Under the pieces are notes generated by a model, which was given only the letters and a program-made list of their open reading frames with translations, was not told the DNA's origin and did no database searches. The position numbers and the translations under genes are program-made. From contig NZ_CP102772.1 in NCBI RefSeq assembly GCF_026020075.1, forward strand, positions 1,426,001 through 1,490,000: 64,000 nucleotides of DNA, in the 5' to 3' direction. Shown here in pieces: positions 10,049-20,766 of the stretch. The stretch is from Bosea sp. NBC_00550 (GTDB lineage: Bacteria > Pseudomonadota > Alphaproteobacteria > Rhizobiales > Beijerinckiaceae). Position 1 is the stretch's first letter. Every line of letters starts with the position of its first letter.

Positions 10049-11398
10049 TCAAGGCTTGAGCTGCGGCACCTGCTTGGGCGAGTTCAGATCGAAGCTCTTG
10101 TTGAGCAGCGGATCGCGCGCCGTGCCCTCCGAGGCGTCGAAAGCGCGTGCGCGGGTCCCGGCCAGGGCACCGGCTGGCTGAGCTACGGGAACGCCGGCGC
10201 CATCGGCGGCCGGCTGCGTCGTCGCCGGCGCCTCGGTGCGGTTGTCCGGAGACGGGGGCGGCTCGACCTTGTCGACGGATTCGGTTGACGGCTTGCCGCC
10301 CTGCTGCTGGCCGCGCGTGGTCTCGATCTGGCGCCAGCGGCCGACATTGCGGTTGTGCTGGTCCAGCGACTCGGCGAAGGCGTGGCCGCCGCTGCCATCG
10401 GCGACGAAGTAGAGGTCCTTCGTCCGCGAGTGGTTGACCACCGCCTCCATCGCGGCGCGGCCGGGATTGGCGATCGGCCCCGGCGGCAGGCCGCTGATGA
10501 CATAGGTGTTGTAGGGCGTCGCCTGCGTGATCTCGTTGCGCTGGATCGGGCGGCCGAGCGTGCCCTTGCCGCCGACGAGGCCGTATACGATCGTCGGGTC
10601 GGATTGCAGCTTCATCTTCTGGTTCAGGCGGTTGATGAAGACGCCCGCGACACGCGGACGCTCATCGGCGCGGCCGGTCTCCTTCTCGACGATCGAGGCG
10701 AGAACCACGAGCTCCGCCGGGGTCTTGATCGGCAGATCGGCGGGGCGCCGCTCCCAGATCCGGCCGAGGACCACGCGCTGGTCGCGCGCCATGCGATCGA
10801 TGATCGCCTGCCGCGAAAAGCCGCGCGGGAAACGGTAGGTGTCAGGCAGGATCGAGCCTTCCTTGGGCACCTGGGCGACCTCGCCGGTCAGCAATTCATT
10901 GTCGCGCAGGCGGGCCACGATCTGCTCGCTCGTCAGCCCTTCGGGAACGGTGATCGAATGCTCGACCACCTTGCCGCTGGAGATGATATCGAGGATCTCC
11001 TGCGGGCTGACGCGGGCCTTGAACAGGTATTCGCCGGCCTGGAGCTTGTGCCAGTCGCCGCCCATGATCGCGGAAACGCGGAAGCTCAGCGGGTGCTCGA
11101 TCAGACCCTCGCGCTGCAGCAACTCAGCGATCTCGGTCAGCCCGCTTTCCTTGGGGATGATGAGGACACGGTCGCCGGCGAGCGGGCCGGGTGCCTTGCT
11201 TTGATTGGAGACGATCGCGATGCCCGCGCCGACGACGCCCGCGCCGACCAGGGCAACCGTGAACAGGCCGCTCAGCATCGACAGGAAGGGGCTTCGACGG
11301 CGGCGACGCACCTTGGGCGGCGGCGCCGGCGGCGCTACGGGCTTGAGGGCCTCGCTCGGACTCTTCGGGGCGACGCGGGGCGTATCATTCACGATCAA
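10049..11398 (-). CDS. mltG: Endolytic murein transglycosylase MltG (YceG-like)
   Basis: Membrane-anchored lytic transglycosylase thought to cut nascent glycan strands and so set their length. 449 residues. A Pro-rich cytoplasmic N-terminus ending in a stretch of arginines (residues 31-35) precedes one membrane helix (about 40-64), then a LysM-like region and the catalytic domain. The catalytic glutamate is Glu238 in ASIVEKET. The C-terminal tail of about 95 residues is Pro/Ala-rich and probably disordered. The predicted start is TTG at 11398 (or GTG at 11392); there is no ATG. In many alphaproteobacteria mltG follows fabF, as here, although the 194-nt gap suggests its own promoter. Confidence 0.93.
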   Translation of the reverse strand: MIVNDTPRVAPKSPSEALKPVAPPAPPPKVRRRRRSPFLSMLSGLFTVALVGAGVVGAGIAIVSNQSKAPGPLAGDRVLIIPKESGLTEIAELLQREGLIEHPLSFRVSAIMGGDWHKLQAGEYLFKARVSPQEILDIISSGKVVEHSITVPEGLTSEQIVARLRDNELLTGEVAQVPKEGSILPDTYRFPRGFSRQAIIDRMARDQRVVLGRIWERRPADLPIKTPAELVVLASIVEKETGRADERPRVAGVFINRLNQKMKLQSDPTIVYGLVGGKGTLGRPIQRNEITQATPYNTYVISGLPPGPIANPGRAAMEAVVNHSRTKDLYFVADGSGGHAFAESLDQHNRNVGRWRQIETTRGQQQGGKPSTESVDKVEPPPSPDNRTEAPATTQPAADGAGVPVAQPAGALAGTRARAFDASEGTARDPLLNKSFDLNSPKQVPQLKP

Positions 11399-11592
11399 GA
11401 CGCTCGCAGCATAAGGTAGAATATCTCGACACGACCGGGCGCCCGGACAACCGTGGAACCGAGCGCATCAGATTTGAAACCGCTGCATTAGAACCGGTTT
11501 CCTCGTGGCTGTGAACGCGGAATCACGCATTCGCCCACGCAGGCGCCCCACTCTACCCAACATTATGGCAAAACGGCGCTATTCCCTGCCGA

Positions 11593-12885
<1,293 letters not shown>

Positions 12886-12919
12886 GATGCTTTCTGCGTC
12901 GATCAGCCCTTGGGGCCGA

Positions 12920-13156
12920 TCAGGCGCTCTTCGACGAGAGGAACTTCACGGCATCGCCGACCGTCACGATCGTCTCGGCCGCATCATCCGGAATCTCGAC
13001 GCCGAACTCTTCCTCGAAGGCCATCACGAGCTCGACGGTGTCGAGGCTGTCCGCGCCCAGGTCTTCGATGAAGTTGGCGCCGTCGACGACCTTCTCGGGC
13101 TCGACGCCGAGGTGCTCGACCACGATCTTCTTCACGCGCTCGGCGACATCGCTCAT
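12920..13156 (-). CDS. acpP: Acyl carrier protein
   Basis: Carrier of acyl chains on a phosphopantetheine arm. 78 acidic residues beginning [12 protein letters not shown]. The attachment site is Ser37 in GADSLD. The frame stays open upstream, but the ATG at 13154-13156 has a good ribosome site (AAGGAAGAG) and the standard ACP N-terminus, which decides the start. The 259-nt gap to fabG suggests a separate acpP promoter. A reverse-strand ATAATA-like -10 lies near 13203-13208, and a TTGACG that could be a -35 of another promoter at about 13297-13302; neither has a convincing partner. Confidence 0.97.
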   Translation of the reverse strand: MSDVAERVKKIVVEHLGVEPEKVVDGANFIEDLGADSLDTVELVMAFEEEFGVEIPDDAAETIVTVGDAVKFLSSKSA

Positions 13157-13415
13157 GAGTCTCTTCCTTAGAAACTGAAAACGCATCGCAGGGACGCGAC
13201 GCGTATTATGGACCTCATTCCCAGCCACCGCGCCATCGTGACGATGCCCGCGATCCGGAAAGCTCGAAGCCTGCACAAACGCAACAACCAAGGTTTCGTC
13301 AAGTCCCCTCGGCTTACCGGACGGCAGCGCGACGGCGCTAGTTAACATACCCTTTCGAGGCTGGCGAGAGCGCCGTAGACTTATCAGAACCAATCCAGAA
13401 TCGGCTCTAACACGC

Positions 13416-14153
13416 TTATATCATTGCCATTCCGCCGTTGACGTGCAGCGTCTGCCCGGTCACGTAGCCGGCTTCCGCGCTGGCGAGATAGGCGACGGCG
13501 GCGGCGATATCCGTACCGGCACCCAGCCGCCCCATCGGCACGTCCGAAAGAATGCCCTCGCGCTGCTTGTCGTTCAGCGCCTGCGTCATCGGCGACTCGA
13601 TGAAGCCCGGCGAGACCACGTTGACGGTGATGTTGCGGCTTGCGACCTCGGCCGCGAGCGCCTTCGACATGCCGATCAGGCCGGCCTTGGCGGCTGCGTA
13701 ATTGCCCTGGCCCGGATTGCCCATCGTGCCGACCACCGAGCCGATCGAGACGATTCGGCCGTAGCGCCTGCGCATCATCGATTTCACGGCGGCGCGCGAC
13801 AGGCGGAAGGCCGCCGTGAGATTGACCGCGATAACGCTGTCCCAGTCCTCGTCCTTCAGGCGCAGGAACAGGTTGTCGCGCGTGATGCCGGCATTGTTGA
13901 CGAGGATGTCGAGCCCACCGAGCTTCTCCTCGGCCGTCGGCACCAGCGCCTCGACCGAATCCTTGTCGGAGAGATCGCAGGGCGCCACGACAACGCGCTC
14001 GCCGAGCTCGGCCGCCAGAGCCTCCAGCACTTCCGCGCGCGTGCCGGAGATCGCGATGCTCGCGCCCTGCGCATGAAGGGTTCGCGCAATGGCTCCGCCA
14101 AGGCCACCGGTAGCGCCGGTGACCAGGGCCTTGCGGCCGGTCAGATCAAACAT
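13416..14153 (-). CDS. fabG: 3-oxoacyl-[acyl-carrier-protein] reductase
   Basis: NADPH-dependent reductase of the fatty-acid elongation cycle, SDR fold. 245 residues starting [13 protein letters not shown]. The nucleotide-binding TGATGGLG is at residues 12-19, NNAG at 86-89, and the catalytic Ser139, Tyr152 and Lys156 lie in the canonical spacing, with Asn111. It sits between fabD (55 nt upstream) and acpP, the common fabD-fabG-acpP-fabF order. Confidence 0.96.
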   Translation of the reverse strand: MFDLTGRKALVTGATGGLGGAIARTLHAQGASIAISGTRAEVLEALAAELGERVVVAPCDLSDKDSVEALVPTAEEKLGGLDILVNNAGITRDNLFLRLKDEDWDSVIAVNLTAAFRLSRAAVKSMMRRRYGRIVSIGSVVGTMGNPGQGNYAAAKAGLIGMSKALAAEVASRNITVNVVSPGFIESPMTQALNDKQREGILSDVPMGRLGAGTDIAAAVAYLASAEAGYVTGQTLHVNGGMAMI

Positions 14154-14208
14154 GTTCGCTCCCTTTTTCCGGCGTCCTGCCGTTATTGCCCGTTCTGGGC
14201 CCTCGCCC

Positions 14209-15153
14209 TCAGGCGTTGCGGGCCTTGTAAGCCGCGATGTCCTCCGCCGTGCCGATCGAGAGCAGCGCCGAGCCTGCGACGATACGCTTGACCAGGCCGG
14301 CGAGCACCTTGCCGCTGCCGAGTTCGACGAAATCGGTGACGCCCGCAGCCGCCATCGCCTGGACGCATTCGCGCCAGCGCACCGTACCTGTGACCTGCGC
14401 GACGAGCGAAGCCCGGATCGCCTCCGGATCGCTCAGGGGCGCCGCGCCGACATTGGCCACGACCGGCACCACCGGAGCCTGCATCGCGACCTTTGCAAGG
14501 GCCTCTCGCATCGCATCGGCGGCCGGCTGCATCAGGGCGCAATGGAACGGAGCGGAAACCGGCAGCAGCATGGCGCGCTTGACGCCGCGCTCGCCAGCCA
14601 GAGCAATCGCCCGCTCGACCGCGGCCTTGGCGCCGGACAGCACGACCTGGCCCCCGCCATTGTCGTTCGCGGCCTCGCAGACTTCGCCCTGCGCGGCATC
14701 GGAAGCGATCGAACGCGCCAGATCGAGTTCCGCACCAAGAAGGGCCGCCATCGCGCCCTGCCCGGCCGGAACCGCCTTCTGCATGGCGTCGCCGCGGATG
14801 CGCAGCAGCCGGGCAGCGTCCGTGATGGAGAAGGTGCCGGCGGCGGCTAGCGCAGAATACTCACCGAGCGAGTGGCCGGCGACGAAGGCGGCGTCGCGCT
14901 TCAGGTCGAGCCCTGCCTCGCTCTCAAGCACGCGCACGACCGCGAGGCTGACGGCCATCAGTGCCGGCTGGGCATTGGCCGTCAGCGTCAGTTCGTCCAA
15001 CGGACCATCCCACATCACGGCCGAGAGCTTCTGCGAGAGCGCCGCATCGACCTCGTCGAACACGGCCTTCGCCGCCGGGAAGGCTTCGGCCAGGCTCTTG
15101 CCCATGCCGACGGCCTGCGAGCCCTGGCCGGGAAAGATGAACGCTGTCGTCAT
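14209..15153 (-). CDS. fabD: Malonyl-CoA-ACP transacylase
   Basis: Transfers malonyl from CoA to ACP, supplying the extender unit for FabF. 314 residues starting [13 protein letters not shown]. The active-site serine is Ser95 in GHSLGEYS and the catalytic histidine is His204 in SAPFHCAL. It is the first gene of the fabD-fabG-acpP-fabF block and lies back-to-back with rpsF across a 337-nt region. Confidence 0.96.
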   Translation of the reverse strand: MTTAFIFPGQGSQAVGMGKSLAEAFPAAKAVFDEVDAALSQKLSAVMWDGPLDELTLTANAQPALMAVSLAVVRVLESEAGLDLKRDAAFVAGHSLGEYSALAAAGTFSITDAARLLRIRGDAMQKAVPAGQGAMAALLGAELDLARSIASDAAQGEVCEAANDNGGGQVVLSGAKAAVERAIALAGERGVKRAMLLPVSAPFHCALMQPAADAMREALAKVAMQAPVVPVVANVGAAPLSDPEAIRASLVAQVTGTVRWRECVQAMAAAGVTDFVELGSGKVLAGLVKRIVAGSALLSIGTAEDIAAYKARNA

Positions 15154-15490
15154 GTGGGGCGCCTCGTCCTTAACAACTTCTCTATATTATGACGGGCGCT
15201 GTCACATCGGTTTTGCCGCCAAGTCAAGCACGGAGCCCGAGTTTTCCGCTCCGCGACCCGCCTTTCCCGGCAGATTCCGGTTGCCATGGCGCACCGGACA
15301 CTGTAACCACCGCCTCCTGCTTGTTCGGCCGGAGGCTGAACGGATGGCGCATGTCCGCATGGACGCGCGCAGGCTTGTTTCTCAAGCCGGCATCCCGTGT
15401 CTCCGCCTTCGAAGAAATCCTGTCGGGCCTTATCCAGGGCTCGGAGGGCTCCGCGCCGGGCGAAGCAGGGTGAAACAAGGAAGGCCACAT
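15154..15490. promoter_or_regulatory. Divergent fabD / rpsF control region with long rpsF leader
   Basis: 337 nt without a convincing gene. An open frame crosses it into rpsF but has no ribosome site and no family match. Toward fabD the reverse strand has an AT-rich CATAATATAG near 15185-15194, a possible -10. Toward rpsF there are GC-rich inverted repeats, for example GGCTTG/CAAGCC at 15372-15388 around a five-base loop, and a clear AAGGAAGG ribosome site just before ATG 15491. In other bacteria the S6-S18 complex binds such leaders to repress its own synthesis. I cannot identify that motif confidently here. Confidence 0.4.
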
Positions 15491-15922
15491 ATGGCATTGT
15501 ACGAGCATGTTCTGCTCGCGCGGCAGGATGTCAGCGCGCAGCAGGTTGAAGCTCTTGTCGAGCAGTTCAAGGGCGTCATCGAAGCGAATGGCGGCGCCAT
15601 TCGCAAGGTCGAGTACTGGGGCGTCAAGTCCCTCGGCTACCGCATCAAGAAGAACCGCAAGGCGCACTACACGCTGCTGAACATCGAAGCTCCCTCCGCC
15701 GCCGTGCTGGAGATGGAGCGCCAGATGCGCATCAACGAGGACATCCTGCGCTTCCTGACCGTTCGCGTCGAGGAGCTCGAGGAAGGCCAGTCGGCCATGC
15801 TTCAGAAGCGTGATCGTGACGAGCGCGGCGAGCGCGGCGGCGACCGTTTCGAGCGCGGCCCGCGCCGTGATCGTCCGCGTCGCGATGACGAAGTGACCGA
15901 AACCGCCGAAGCGGAGGCTTGA
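15491..15922 (+). CDS. rpsF: 30S ribosomal protein S6
   Basis: Small-subunit protein that pairs with S18 on the platform. 143 residues from ATG 15491 ([15 protein letters not shown]), preceded by AAGGAAGG. The conserved [21 protein letters not shown] segment spans about residues 39-59. The C-terminus beyond residue 105 is a charged Arg/Asp/Glu tail, typical of alphaproteobacterial S6. rpsR follows after 3 nt. Confidence 0.97.
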   Translation: MALYEHVLLARQDVSAQQVEALVEQFKGVIEANGGAIRKVEYWGVKSLGYRIKKNRKAHYTLLNIEAPSAAVLEMERQMRINEDILRFLTVRVEELEEGQSAMLQKRDRDERGERGGDRFERGPRRDRPRRDDEVTETAEAEA

Positions 15923-15925
15923 TCC

Positions 15926-16171
15926 ATGTCGACTGCATCCGCTGGCGCCCGTCGCCCCTTCTTCCGTCGCCGCAAGTCCTGCCCCTTCTCGGGCGAAGGC
16001 GCTCCGAAGATCGACTACAAGGACGTCCGTCTGCTCTCGCGCTACATCTCCGAGCGCGGCAAGATCGTTCCGTCCCGCATCACGGCGGTTTCCGCCAAGA
16101 AGCAGCGCGAGCTCGCCCAGGCGATCAAGCGCGCCCGCTTCCTCGGCCTGCTGCCCTACGTCATCCGCTGA
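15926..16171 (+). CDS. rpsR: 30S ribosomal protein S18
   Basis: Small basic ribosomal protein of 81 residues that binds next to S6. The [13 protein letters not shown] beginning, [19 protein letters not shown] and the C-terminal [14 protein letters not shown] are all present. It follows rpsF by 3 nt, so the pair is one transcript. A strong hairpin directly downstream (16188-16210) probably reduces read-through to the following genes. Confidence 0.98.
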   Translation: MSTASAGARRPFFRRRKSCPFSGEGAPKIDYKDVRLLSRYISERGKIVPSRITAVSAKKQRELAQAIKRARFLGLLPYVIR

Positions 16172-16187
16172 GCGGGTGAAGTTCTTT

Positions 16188-16220
16188 CCGGAGGCGCCCG
16201 GCGCCTCCGGATCTCGTTTT
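16188..16220 (+). terminator. Hairpin terminator or attenuator after rpsR
   Basis: A perfect 10-bp GC-rich stem (CCGGAGGCGC with GCGCCTCCGG around a CCG loop, 16188-16210) is followed, after ATCTCG, by TTTT at 16217-16220. The weak, displaced U-tract suggests partial termination between rpsR and the DUF2232 gene. Confidence 0.6.
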
Positions 16221-16306
16221 CAAGTTCAATCAGTCGCCCGGCGGTGAGACTCCACCGGGTTCGTTGAGGCCAGGAGCCTCTCACCCTGCCGGGCCAAGGC
16301 ATCGGG

Positions 16307-16331
16307 CCGAAAAGTGGAAACCACTTTTCGG
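16307..16331. repeat. Perfect 25-bp palindrome with 11-bp arms
   Basis: CCGAAAAGTGG, a three-base AAA centre, then the exact reverse complement CCACTTTTCGG. From memory, similar AAAGTGG/CCACTTT palindromes recur in Hyphomicrobiales genomes. It lies 55 nt before the preferred start of the DUF2232 gene. It could be an operator or a dispersed repeat; only one copy was seen in this window. Confidence 0.7.
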
Positions 16332-16385
16332 AAGAACCGGATGCCGAAAGATGGCCAGCGAGCAGCGGGACAGCAGGACGGACGG

Positions 16386-17333
16386 ATGATTCCGATTGTC
16401 GGCATCGGCGCGGGCCTCGTTTCGGCCCTGCTCTTCTCAGTGGTGATCACCGGATCGCCGCTGGCCGCATTGCTGTATTCAGCTGCCCCCCTCCCGATCT
16501 TCATCGCATCCCTCGGCTGGAACCACCGCTCGGGGCTGTTCGCCACGGCCGCGGGCGCGCTCGCCGTCGCCGTTGCGCTCGCCCCGACGGGCGGCATCGC
16601 CTTCGCCCTCATCATCGGGCTTCCGGCCTGGTGGATCGCCTATCTCGCTTTGCTCGCCCGCGGCGATAGCCAGGGCAGGGTCGAGTGGTATCCGCTCGGC
16701 AACCTTCTGCTCTGGATCGCAGCGACCGCTGCGCTCGCCACCGTCGGCAGCGCGCTGGTGATGACCACCGACTACGACACCTACAGCAAGGTGATCGCGC
16801 GCATGATCGAGAACCTGCTGAACGAGATGGTGCGCGGCCAGCTGATCACGCTGCCCGCCGACATCAAGGTGCCGGAGCTCGCGCAGAGCCTGGCTCCGGC
16901 CGTGCCGCTCGGCATCGGCGCCTCCTTCGTCACCACCATCACCGCCAATCTCTGGCTGGCGGCGCGCACCGTGAAGATGTCGGACCGGTTGCCGCGCCCC
17001 TGGCCCTTTATCCCGTCGGCCTCCCTGCCGCGGCAGGCGCTGCTGCTCCTGATCGCGGCGGCCGTCGCCGCCGCGGCCGGCGGCTTCATCGGCGTGGCCG
17101 CGACGGCTCTCGTCGGCGCGCTGCTCGCCGCCTTCATGTTCAGCGGGCTTTGCCTTCTGCACGACATTTCTCGCGGCCGCCCCTGGCGGCTGCCGATGCT
17201 GATCTCGGTCTACGTCGCGCTCGTCGTGATGCAGGCCGTGCTGACGCCGCTGCTCGCGGTCGCCGGTCTGATCGATACGCTTCTCGGCCTGCGCAAGCGG
17301 GTCGTGCTGCCGCCTCCGCCTACCCAATCCTGA
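16386..17333 (+). CDS. DUF2232 (YybS-like) polytopic membrane protein
   Basis: A predicted inner-membrane protein of 315 residues from ATG 16386 (MIPIVGIGAGLVSALLF). About seven or eight hydrophobic segments are visible, including residues 3-30, 33-55, 60-80, 95-115, a long one near 205-255 and the last near 270-300. An upstream ATG at 16314 lies inside the 25-bp palindrome and adds a charged leader, so I do not use it. The rpsF-rpsR-DUF2232-rplI order is conserved in alphaproteobacteria, and the family is annotated YybS-like. Its function is not established. Confidence 0.85.
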   Translation: MIPIVGIGAGLVSALLFSVVITGSPLAALLYSAAPLPIFIASLGWNHRSGLFATAAGALAVAVALAPTGGIAFALIIGLPAWWIAYLALLARGDSQGRVEWYPLGNLLLWIAATAALATVGSALVMTTDYDTYSKVIARMIENLLNEMVRGQLITLPADIKVPELAQSLAPAVPLGIGASFVTTITANLWLAARTVKMSDRLPRPWPFIPSASLPRQALLLLIAAAVAAAAGGFIGVAATALVGALLAAFMFSGLCLLHDISRGRPWRLPMLISVYVALVVMQAVLTPLLAVAGLIDTLLGLRKRVVLPPPPTQS

Positions 17334-17365
17334 AACCTGACTAAAAGACCTGAAGGAGAAGACCC

Positions 17366-17929
17366 ATGGAAGTGATCCTGCTCGAACGCGTCGCCAAGCT
17401 CGGCCAGATGGGCGAAGTCGTGCGCGTGCGCGACGGCTTCGGCCGCAACTACCTGCTCGCCCGCGGCAAGGCCCTGCGCGCCACCGAGGAGAACAAGAAG
17501 CGCTTCGAGAGCCAGAAGCTCGAGCTCGAGACCCGCAACCTCGAGCTGAAGTCCGAGGCCGACGCGGTCGCCGAGCGCCTGAACGGCCAGAGCGTCATCA
17601 TCCTGCGCCAGTCCGGCGAGTCCGGCGTGCTCTACGGCTCGGTCTCGACCCGCGACATCGCCGAGGCGCTGACCAAGGACGGCTTCCACGTCGCGCGCGG
17701 CCAGGTGACGCTCAACACCCCGATCAAGACGCTCGGCCTGCACACCGTTCCGGTCGTGCTGCATCCGGAAGTCTCGGTCACCGTCACCGTCAACGTCGCC
17801 CGCTCGGCTGAGGAAGCTCACCGTCAGGCCGCCGGCGAGAACGTCACCGCTCGTGAGGAGTTCGACCTCGACGATCTCGGCCTCGAGGTCGGCGCGGCGC
17901 TGGCCGAGGCCGGCGACGACGATCGCTGA
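17366..17929 (+). CDS. rplI: 50S ribosomal protein L9
   Basis: Large-subunit protein of 187 residues starting [21 protein letters not shown], the L9 N-terminal RNA-binding domain. A charged connecting helix (about residues 40-75) and a C-terminal domain follow. The acidic tail beyond about residue 150 is longer than in E. coli L9 (149 residues), as in many alphaproteobacteria. A GAAGGAGAAGA ribosome site precedes the ATG. A strong terminator follows at 17957-17987. Confidence 0.97.
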   Translation: MEVILLERVAKLGQMGEVVRVRDGFGRNYLLARGKALRATEENKKRFESQKLELETRNLELKSEADAVAERLNGQSVIILRQSGESGVLYGSVSTRDIAEALTKDGFHVARGQVTLNTPIKTLGLHTVPVVLHPEVSVTVTVNVARSAEEAHRQAAGENVTAREEFDLDDLGLEVGAALAEAGDDDR

Positions 17930-17956
17930 GCCTTGCAGCTCCCCAAATGAGTCAAG

Positions 17957-17987
17957 GGCGCCGTGGCAACACGGCGCCTTTCTTTTT
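17957..17987 (+). terminator. Rho-independent terminator after rplI
   Basis: A perfect 9-bp stem GGCGCCGTG/CACGGCGCC with a GCAA tetraloop (17957-17978) is followed directly by TTTCTTTTT. It ends the rpsF-rplI transcript and isolates dnaB, whose promoter must lie in the next 145 nt. Confidence 0.93.
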
Positions 17988-18132
17988 GAGCAGCTGTGAA
18001 CTGCGGGGAACACTGCTGGCGCAAATTGGCAGAGTAGTGGACTACTGCCTCCTCGACATGGCCGCGGGTGCGTTCTGGTGCGGCGGGTTGTCGACTTGAA
18101 TTTTCAATCAGCATTGATTTATCGGGACGGTC

Positions 18133-19620
18133 ATGGCCCCCGCTACAGCCCTCGTCGCACGCCTCGAAAATCGTGAGGCGGACTATCGCGTCCAGCCTCA
18201 CAACATCGAGGCCGAGCAGGCGCTGCTGGGCGCGATCCTGGTCAACAACGACGCCTTCTATCGCGTCTCCGACTTCCTGCTGCCGGACCATTTCTTCGAG
18301 CCGATCCACCAGCGCGTCTTCGAGCTGAGCTCCAGCATGGTTCGCGCGGGCAAGCTCGCGACGCCGATCACGCTCAAGACCTTCGTCAACGACCTCGACC
18401 TCGGCGACATCACGCCGAGCCAGTATCTCGCCCGCCTCGCCGCCGAGGCGACGACCGTCATCAACGCCGGCGATTACGGACGCACGATCTACGACCTCGC
18501 GGTGCGCCGCCTGCTCATCGGCGTCGGCGAGGACCTCGTCAACGTCGCCTATGACGCTCCGGTCGAGATGGCGCCGCGCGAACAGATCGAGGATGCCGAG
18601 CGCAAGCTTTACGAGCTGGCGGAAAAGGGCCGCTACGAGGGCGGTTTCCAGAAATTCGACGGAGCGCTCCGGCTCGCCATCGACATGGCGGCCAGCGCCT
18701 ATCAGCGCGCCGGCGGCCTCTCCGGCATCTCGTCGGGCCTGCGCGACCTCGACCAGCGCATGGGCGGCCTGCAGCCCTCAGACCTCATCGTGCTGGCCGG
18801 CCGTCCGGCCATGGGCAAGACCTCTCTCGCCACCAACATCGCCTTCAACATCGCCAAGGCCTGGCGCGGCGAACGCCAGACCGACGGAACGATCAAGACG
18901 GTCGACGGCGGCGTCGTGGCCTTCTTCTCGCTCGAAATGTCGTCGGACCAGCTCGCGACCCGTATCGTCGCCGAGCAGTCCGGCATCTCCTCCTACAAGA
19001 TCAGGCAGGGCCGCATCACCGAGGCCGATTTTGCCCGACTGACCGACGTCGCGGCGCAGATCGAGCGTATCCCGCTCTATATCGACCAGACCGGCGGCAT
19101 CTCGATCGCGCAGCTCGTCGCCCGCGCCCGGCGGCTCAAGCGGCAGAAGGGGCTGGATGTCCTCTTCATCGACTATCTCCAGCTGCTCTCCGGCTCCTCC
19201 AAGAACAGCCAGAACCGCGTGCAGGAGCTGACCGAGATCACGACCAGCCTCAAGGCGCTGGCGAAGGAGCTCTCGGTTCCGATCATCGCGCTCTCCCAGC
19301 TCTCGCGTCAGGTCGAGAGCCGCGACGACAAGCGCCCGCAACTCTCGGACCTGCGCGAATCCGGCTCGATCGAGCAGGACGCCGACGTGGTGATGTTCGT
19401 CTACCGCGAGGAATACTACCTCAAGGGCAAGGAGCCGCGCCCCGGCACCGAAGACCACAACAAGTGGCAGATCGAGATGGAGGCGGCACATGGCGTCGCC
19501 GAGCTGATCATCGGCAAGCAGCGCCACGGTCCGACCGGAACGATCGCCCTCCAGTTCGACGCCGATGTCACGCGCTTCTCCGACCGCGCCGACGAACTCC
19601 GCATCCCGGACCGCGAATAA
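18133..19620 (+). CDS. dnaB: Replicative DNA helicase DnaB
   Basis: Hexameric 5'-3' helicase of the replication fork. 495 residues: N-terminal DnaB domain (about 20-125, containing PHNIEAEQALLGAIL) and RecA-like C-terminal domain with Walker A GRPAMGKTS at 223-231. FFSLEMSSDQL, IDYLQLL and QLSRQVESRDDKRP motifs follow in order. No intein is present. The stop overlaps the alr start as TAATG, so the two are coupled, an arrangement seen in several alphaproteobacteria. Confidence 0.97.
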   Translation: MAPATALVARLENREADYRVQPHNIEAEQALLGAILVNNDAFYRVSDFLLPDHFFEPIHQRVFELSSSMVRAGKLATPITLKTFVNDLDLGDITPSQYLARLAAEATTVINAGDYGRTIYDLAVRRLLIGVGEDLVNVAYDAPVEMAPREQIEDAERKLYELAEKGRYEGGFQKFDGALRLAIDMAASAYQRAGGLSGISSGLRDLDQRMGGLQPSDLIVLAGRPAMGKTSLATNIAFNIAKAWRGERQTDGTIKTVDGGVVAFFSLEMSSDQLATRIVAEQSGISSYKIRQGRITEADFARLTDVAAQIERIPLYIDQTGGISIAQLVARARRLKRQKGLDVLFIDYLQLLSGSSKNSQNRVQELTEITTSLKALAKELSVPIIALSQLSRQVESRDDKRPQLSDLRESGSIEQDADVVMFVYREEYYLKGKEPRPGTEDHNKWQIEMEAAHGVAELIIGKQRHGPTGTIALQFDADVTRFSDRADELRIPDRE

Positions 19621-20747
19621 TGCCTTTCGACACGCCTGCTTCCGGCGCCTATGGCGCGACCCTGACCATCGACCTCGCCGCACTGGTTTCGAACTGGCGT
19701 CTCCTCGGCGAGCGTGCCGGCACGGAGGCAGGCGCGGTGGTCAAGGCCGACGCCTACGGCATCGGCATCGAGCCTGCCGTGACCGCGCTCGCCAGGGCGG
19801 GGTGCCGCAGCTTCTTCGTCGCGCATGTCTCGGAGGGCATCCGTGCCCGCAGCGTCGCGCCGGACGCCACGATCTATGTGTTGAACGGGCTGCTGCCGGG
19901 CAATTGCGACGTCTATGCGCAGCACGGCCTGTCGCCGGTGCTCGGCTCGCATGAGGAACTGCTCGAGTGGGCCTCCTTCCGCCAGACCGGCGCCAAGGTC
20001 CGGCCGGCGGCGCTGCATGTCGACACGGCGATGAACCGGCTCGGGCTCTGGGCCGGGGAAGGGCTCAATCTCGCCCGCGAGAAATCCGGCGCGATCGCGG
20101 CGGCCGATATCGGCCTGGTGATGAGCCATTTCGCGTCGTCGGAAGTCGAGACAGATCCGGCCAATGCCCGCCAGATCGCAGCCTTCGCCGAGATCGCGGC
20201 TGCACTTCCGGGCATTCCGGCCTCGCTGAAGAACTCCTCGGGCCATTTCCTCGAAGGTTGCCCGTCCTACCAGCTCACCCGGCCTGGTTATGCCCTCTAT
20301 GGCGGCAACCCCACGCCCGGGCAGCCGAACCCGATGCAGCCGGTGATCGGGCTGCAGGCGCGCATCATCCAGATCCGCAAGGTCGAGGGTGGCACGCAGG
20401 TCGGCTATAACGGCCGCTGGACAGCCAAGGGGAAGCGCAAGCTCGCGACCATCTGCCTCGGCTATGCCGACGGCTACCCGCGCAACGGCAGCTGGACAGA
20501 CAGCGTTGCCGGCGGATCGGCGCTCCTCGATGGCGTCGTCTGCCCCTTCGTCGGCTCCGTCTCGATGGACCTTATCATCATCGACGTCAGCGACGCGCCG
20601 GCCTCTGCCGCGCAGCGCGGGGCGAGCGTGACACTGATCGGCGGCGCGCTCGACCTCGAAGCTGTTGGCGCTGGCGCCAAGACGATCGGCTACGAGATAC
20701 TGACCAGCCTCGGCCGCCGTTATGCGCGGCGGTATGTGGGGCTTTGA
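19620..20747 (+). CDS. alr: Alanine racemase
   Basis: PLP enzyme that interconverts L- and D-alanine for peptidoglycan. 375 residues from ATG 19620, whose A is the last base of the dnaB TAA. The fold-type III barrel begins TIDLAALVSNW. The PLP lysine is Lys42 in VVKADAYGIG. The C-terminal beta domain contains GYNGRW and an intact SVSMDLIIIDVSD, which carries the conserved substrate-binding SMD. An antisense-free gap holding a large palindrome separates it from radA. Confidence 0.96.
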   Translation: MPFDTPASGAYGATLTIDLAALVSNWRLLGERAGTEAGAVVKADAYGIGIEPAVTALARAGCRSFFVAHVSEGIRARSVAPDATIYVLNGLLPGNCDVYAQHGLSPVLGSHEELLEWASFRQTGAKVRPAALHVDTAMNRLGLWAGEGLNLAREKSGAIAAADIGLVMSHFASSEVETDPANARQIAAFAEIAAALPGIPASLKNSSGHFLEGCPSYQLTRPGYALYGGNPTPGQPNPMQPVIGLQARIIQIRKVEGGTQVGYNGRWTAKGKRKLATICLGYADGYPRNGSWTDSVAGGSALLDGVVCPFVGSVSMDLIIIDVSDAPASAAQRGASVTLIGGALDLEAVGAGAKTIGYEILTSLGRRYARRYVGL

Positions 20748-20766
20748 GCGCGTGACCGCCACCGCC

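Noticed and set aside
14237..15490. Upstream extension of the rpsF frame
   Set aside because: It has no ribosome site and is antisense to fabD; S6 homology starts exactly at ATG 15491.
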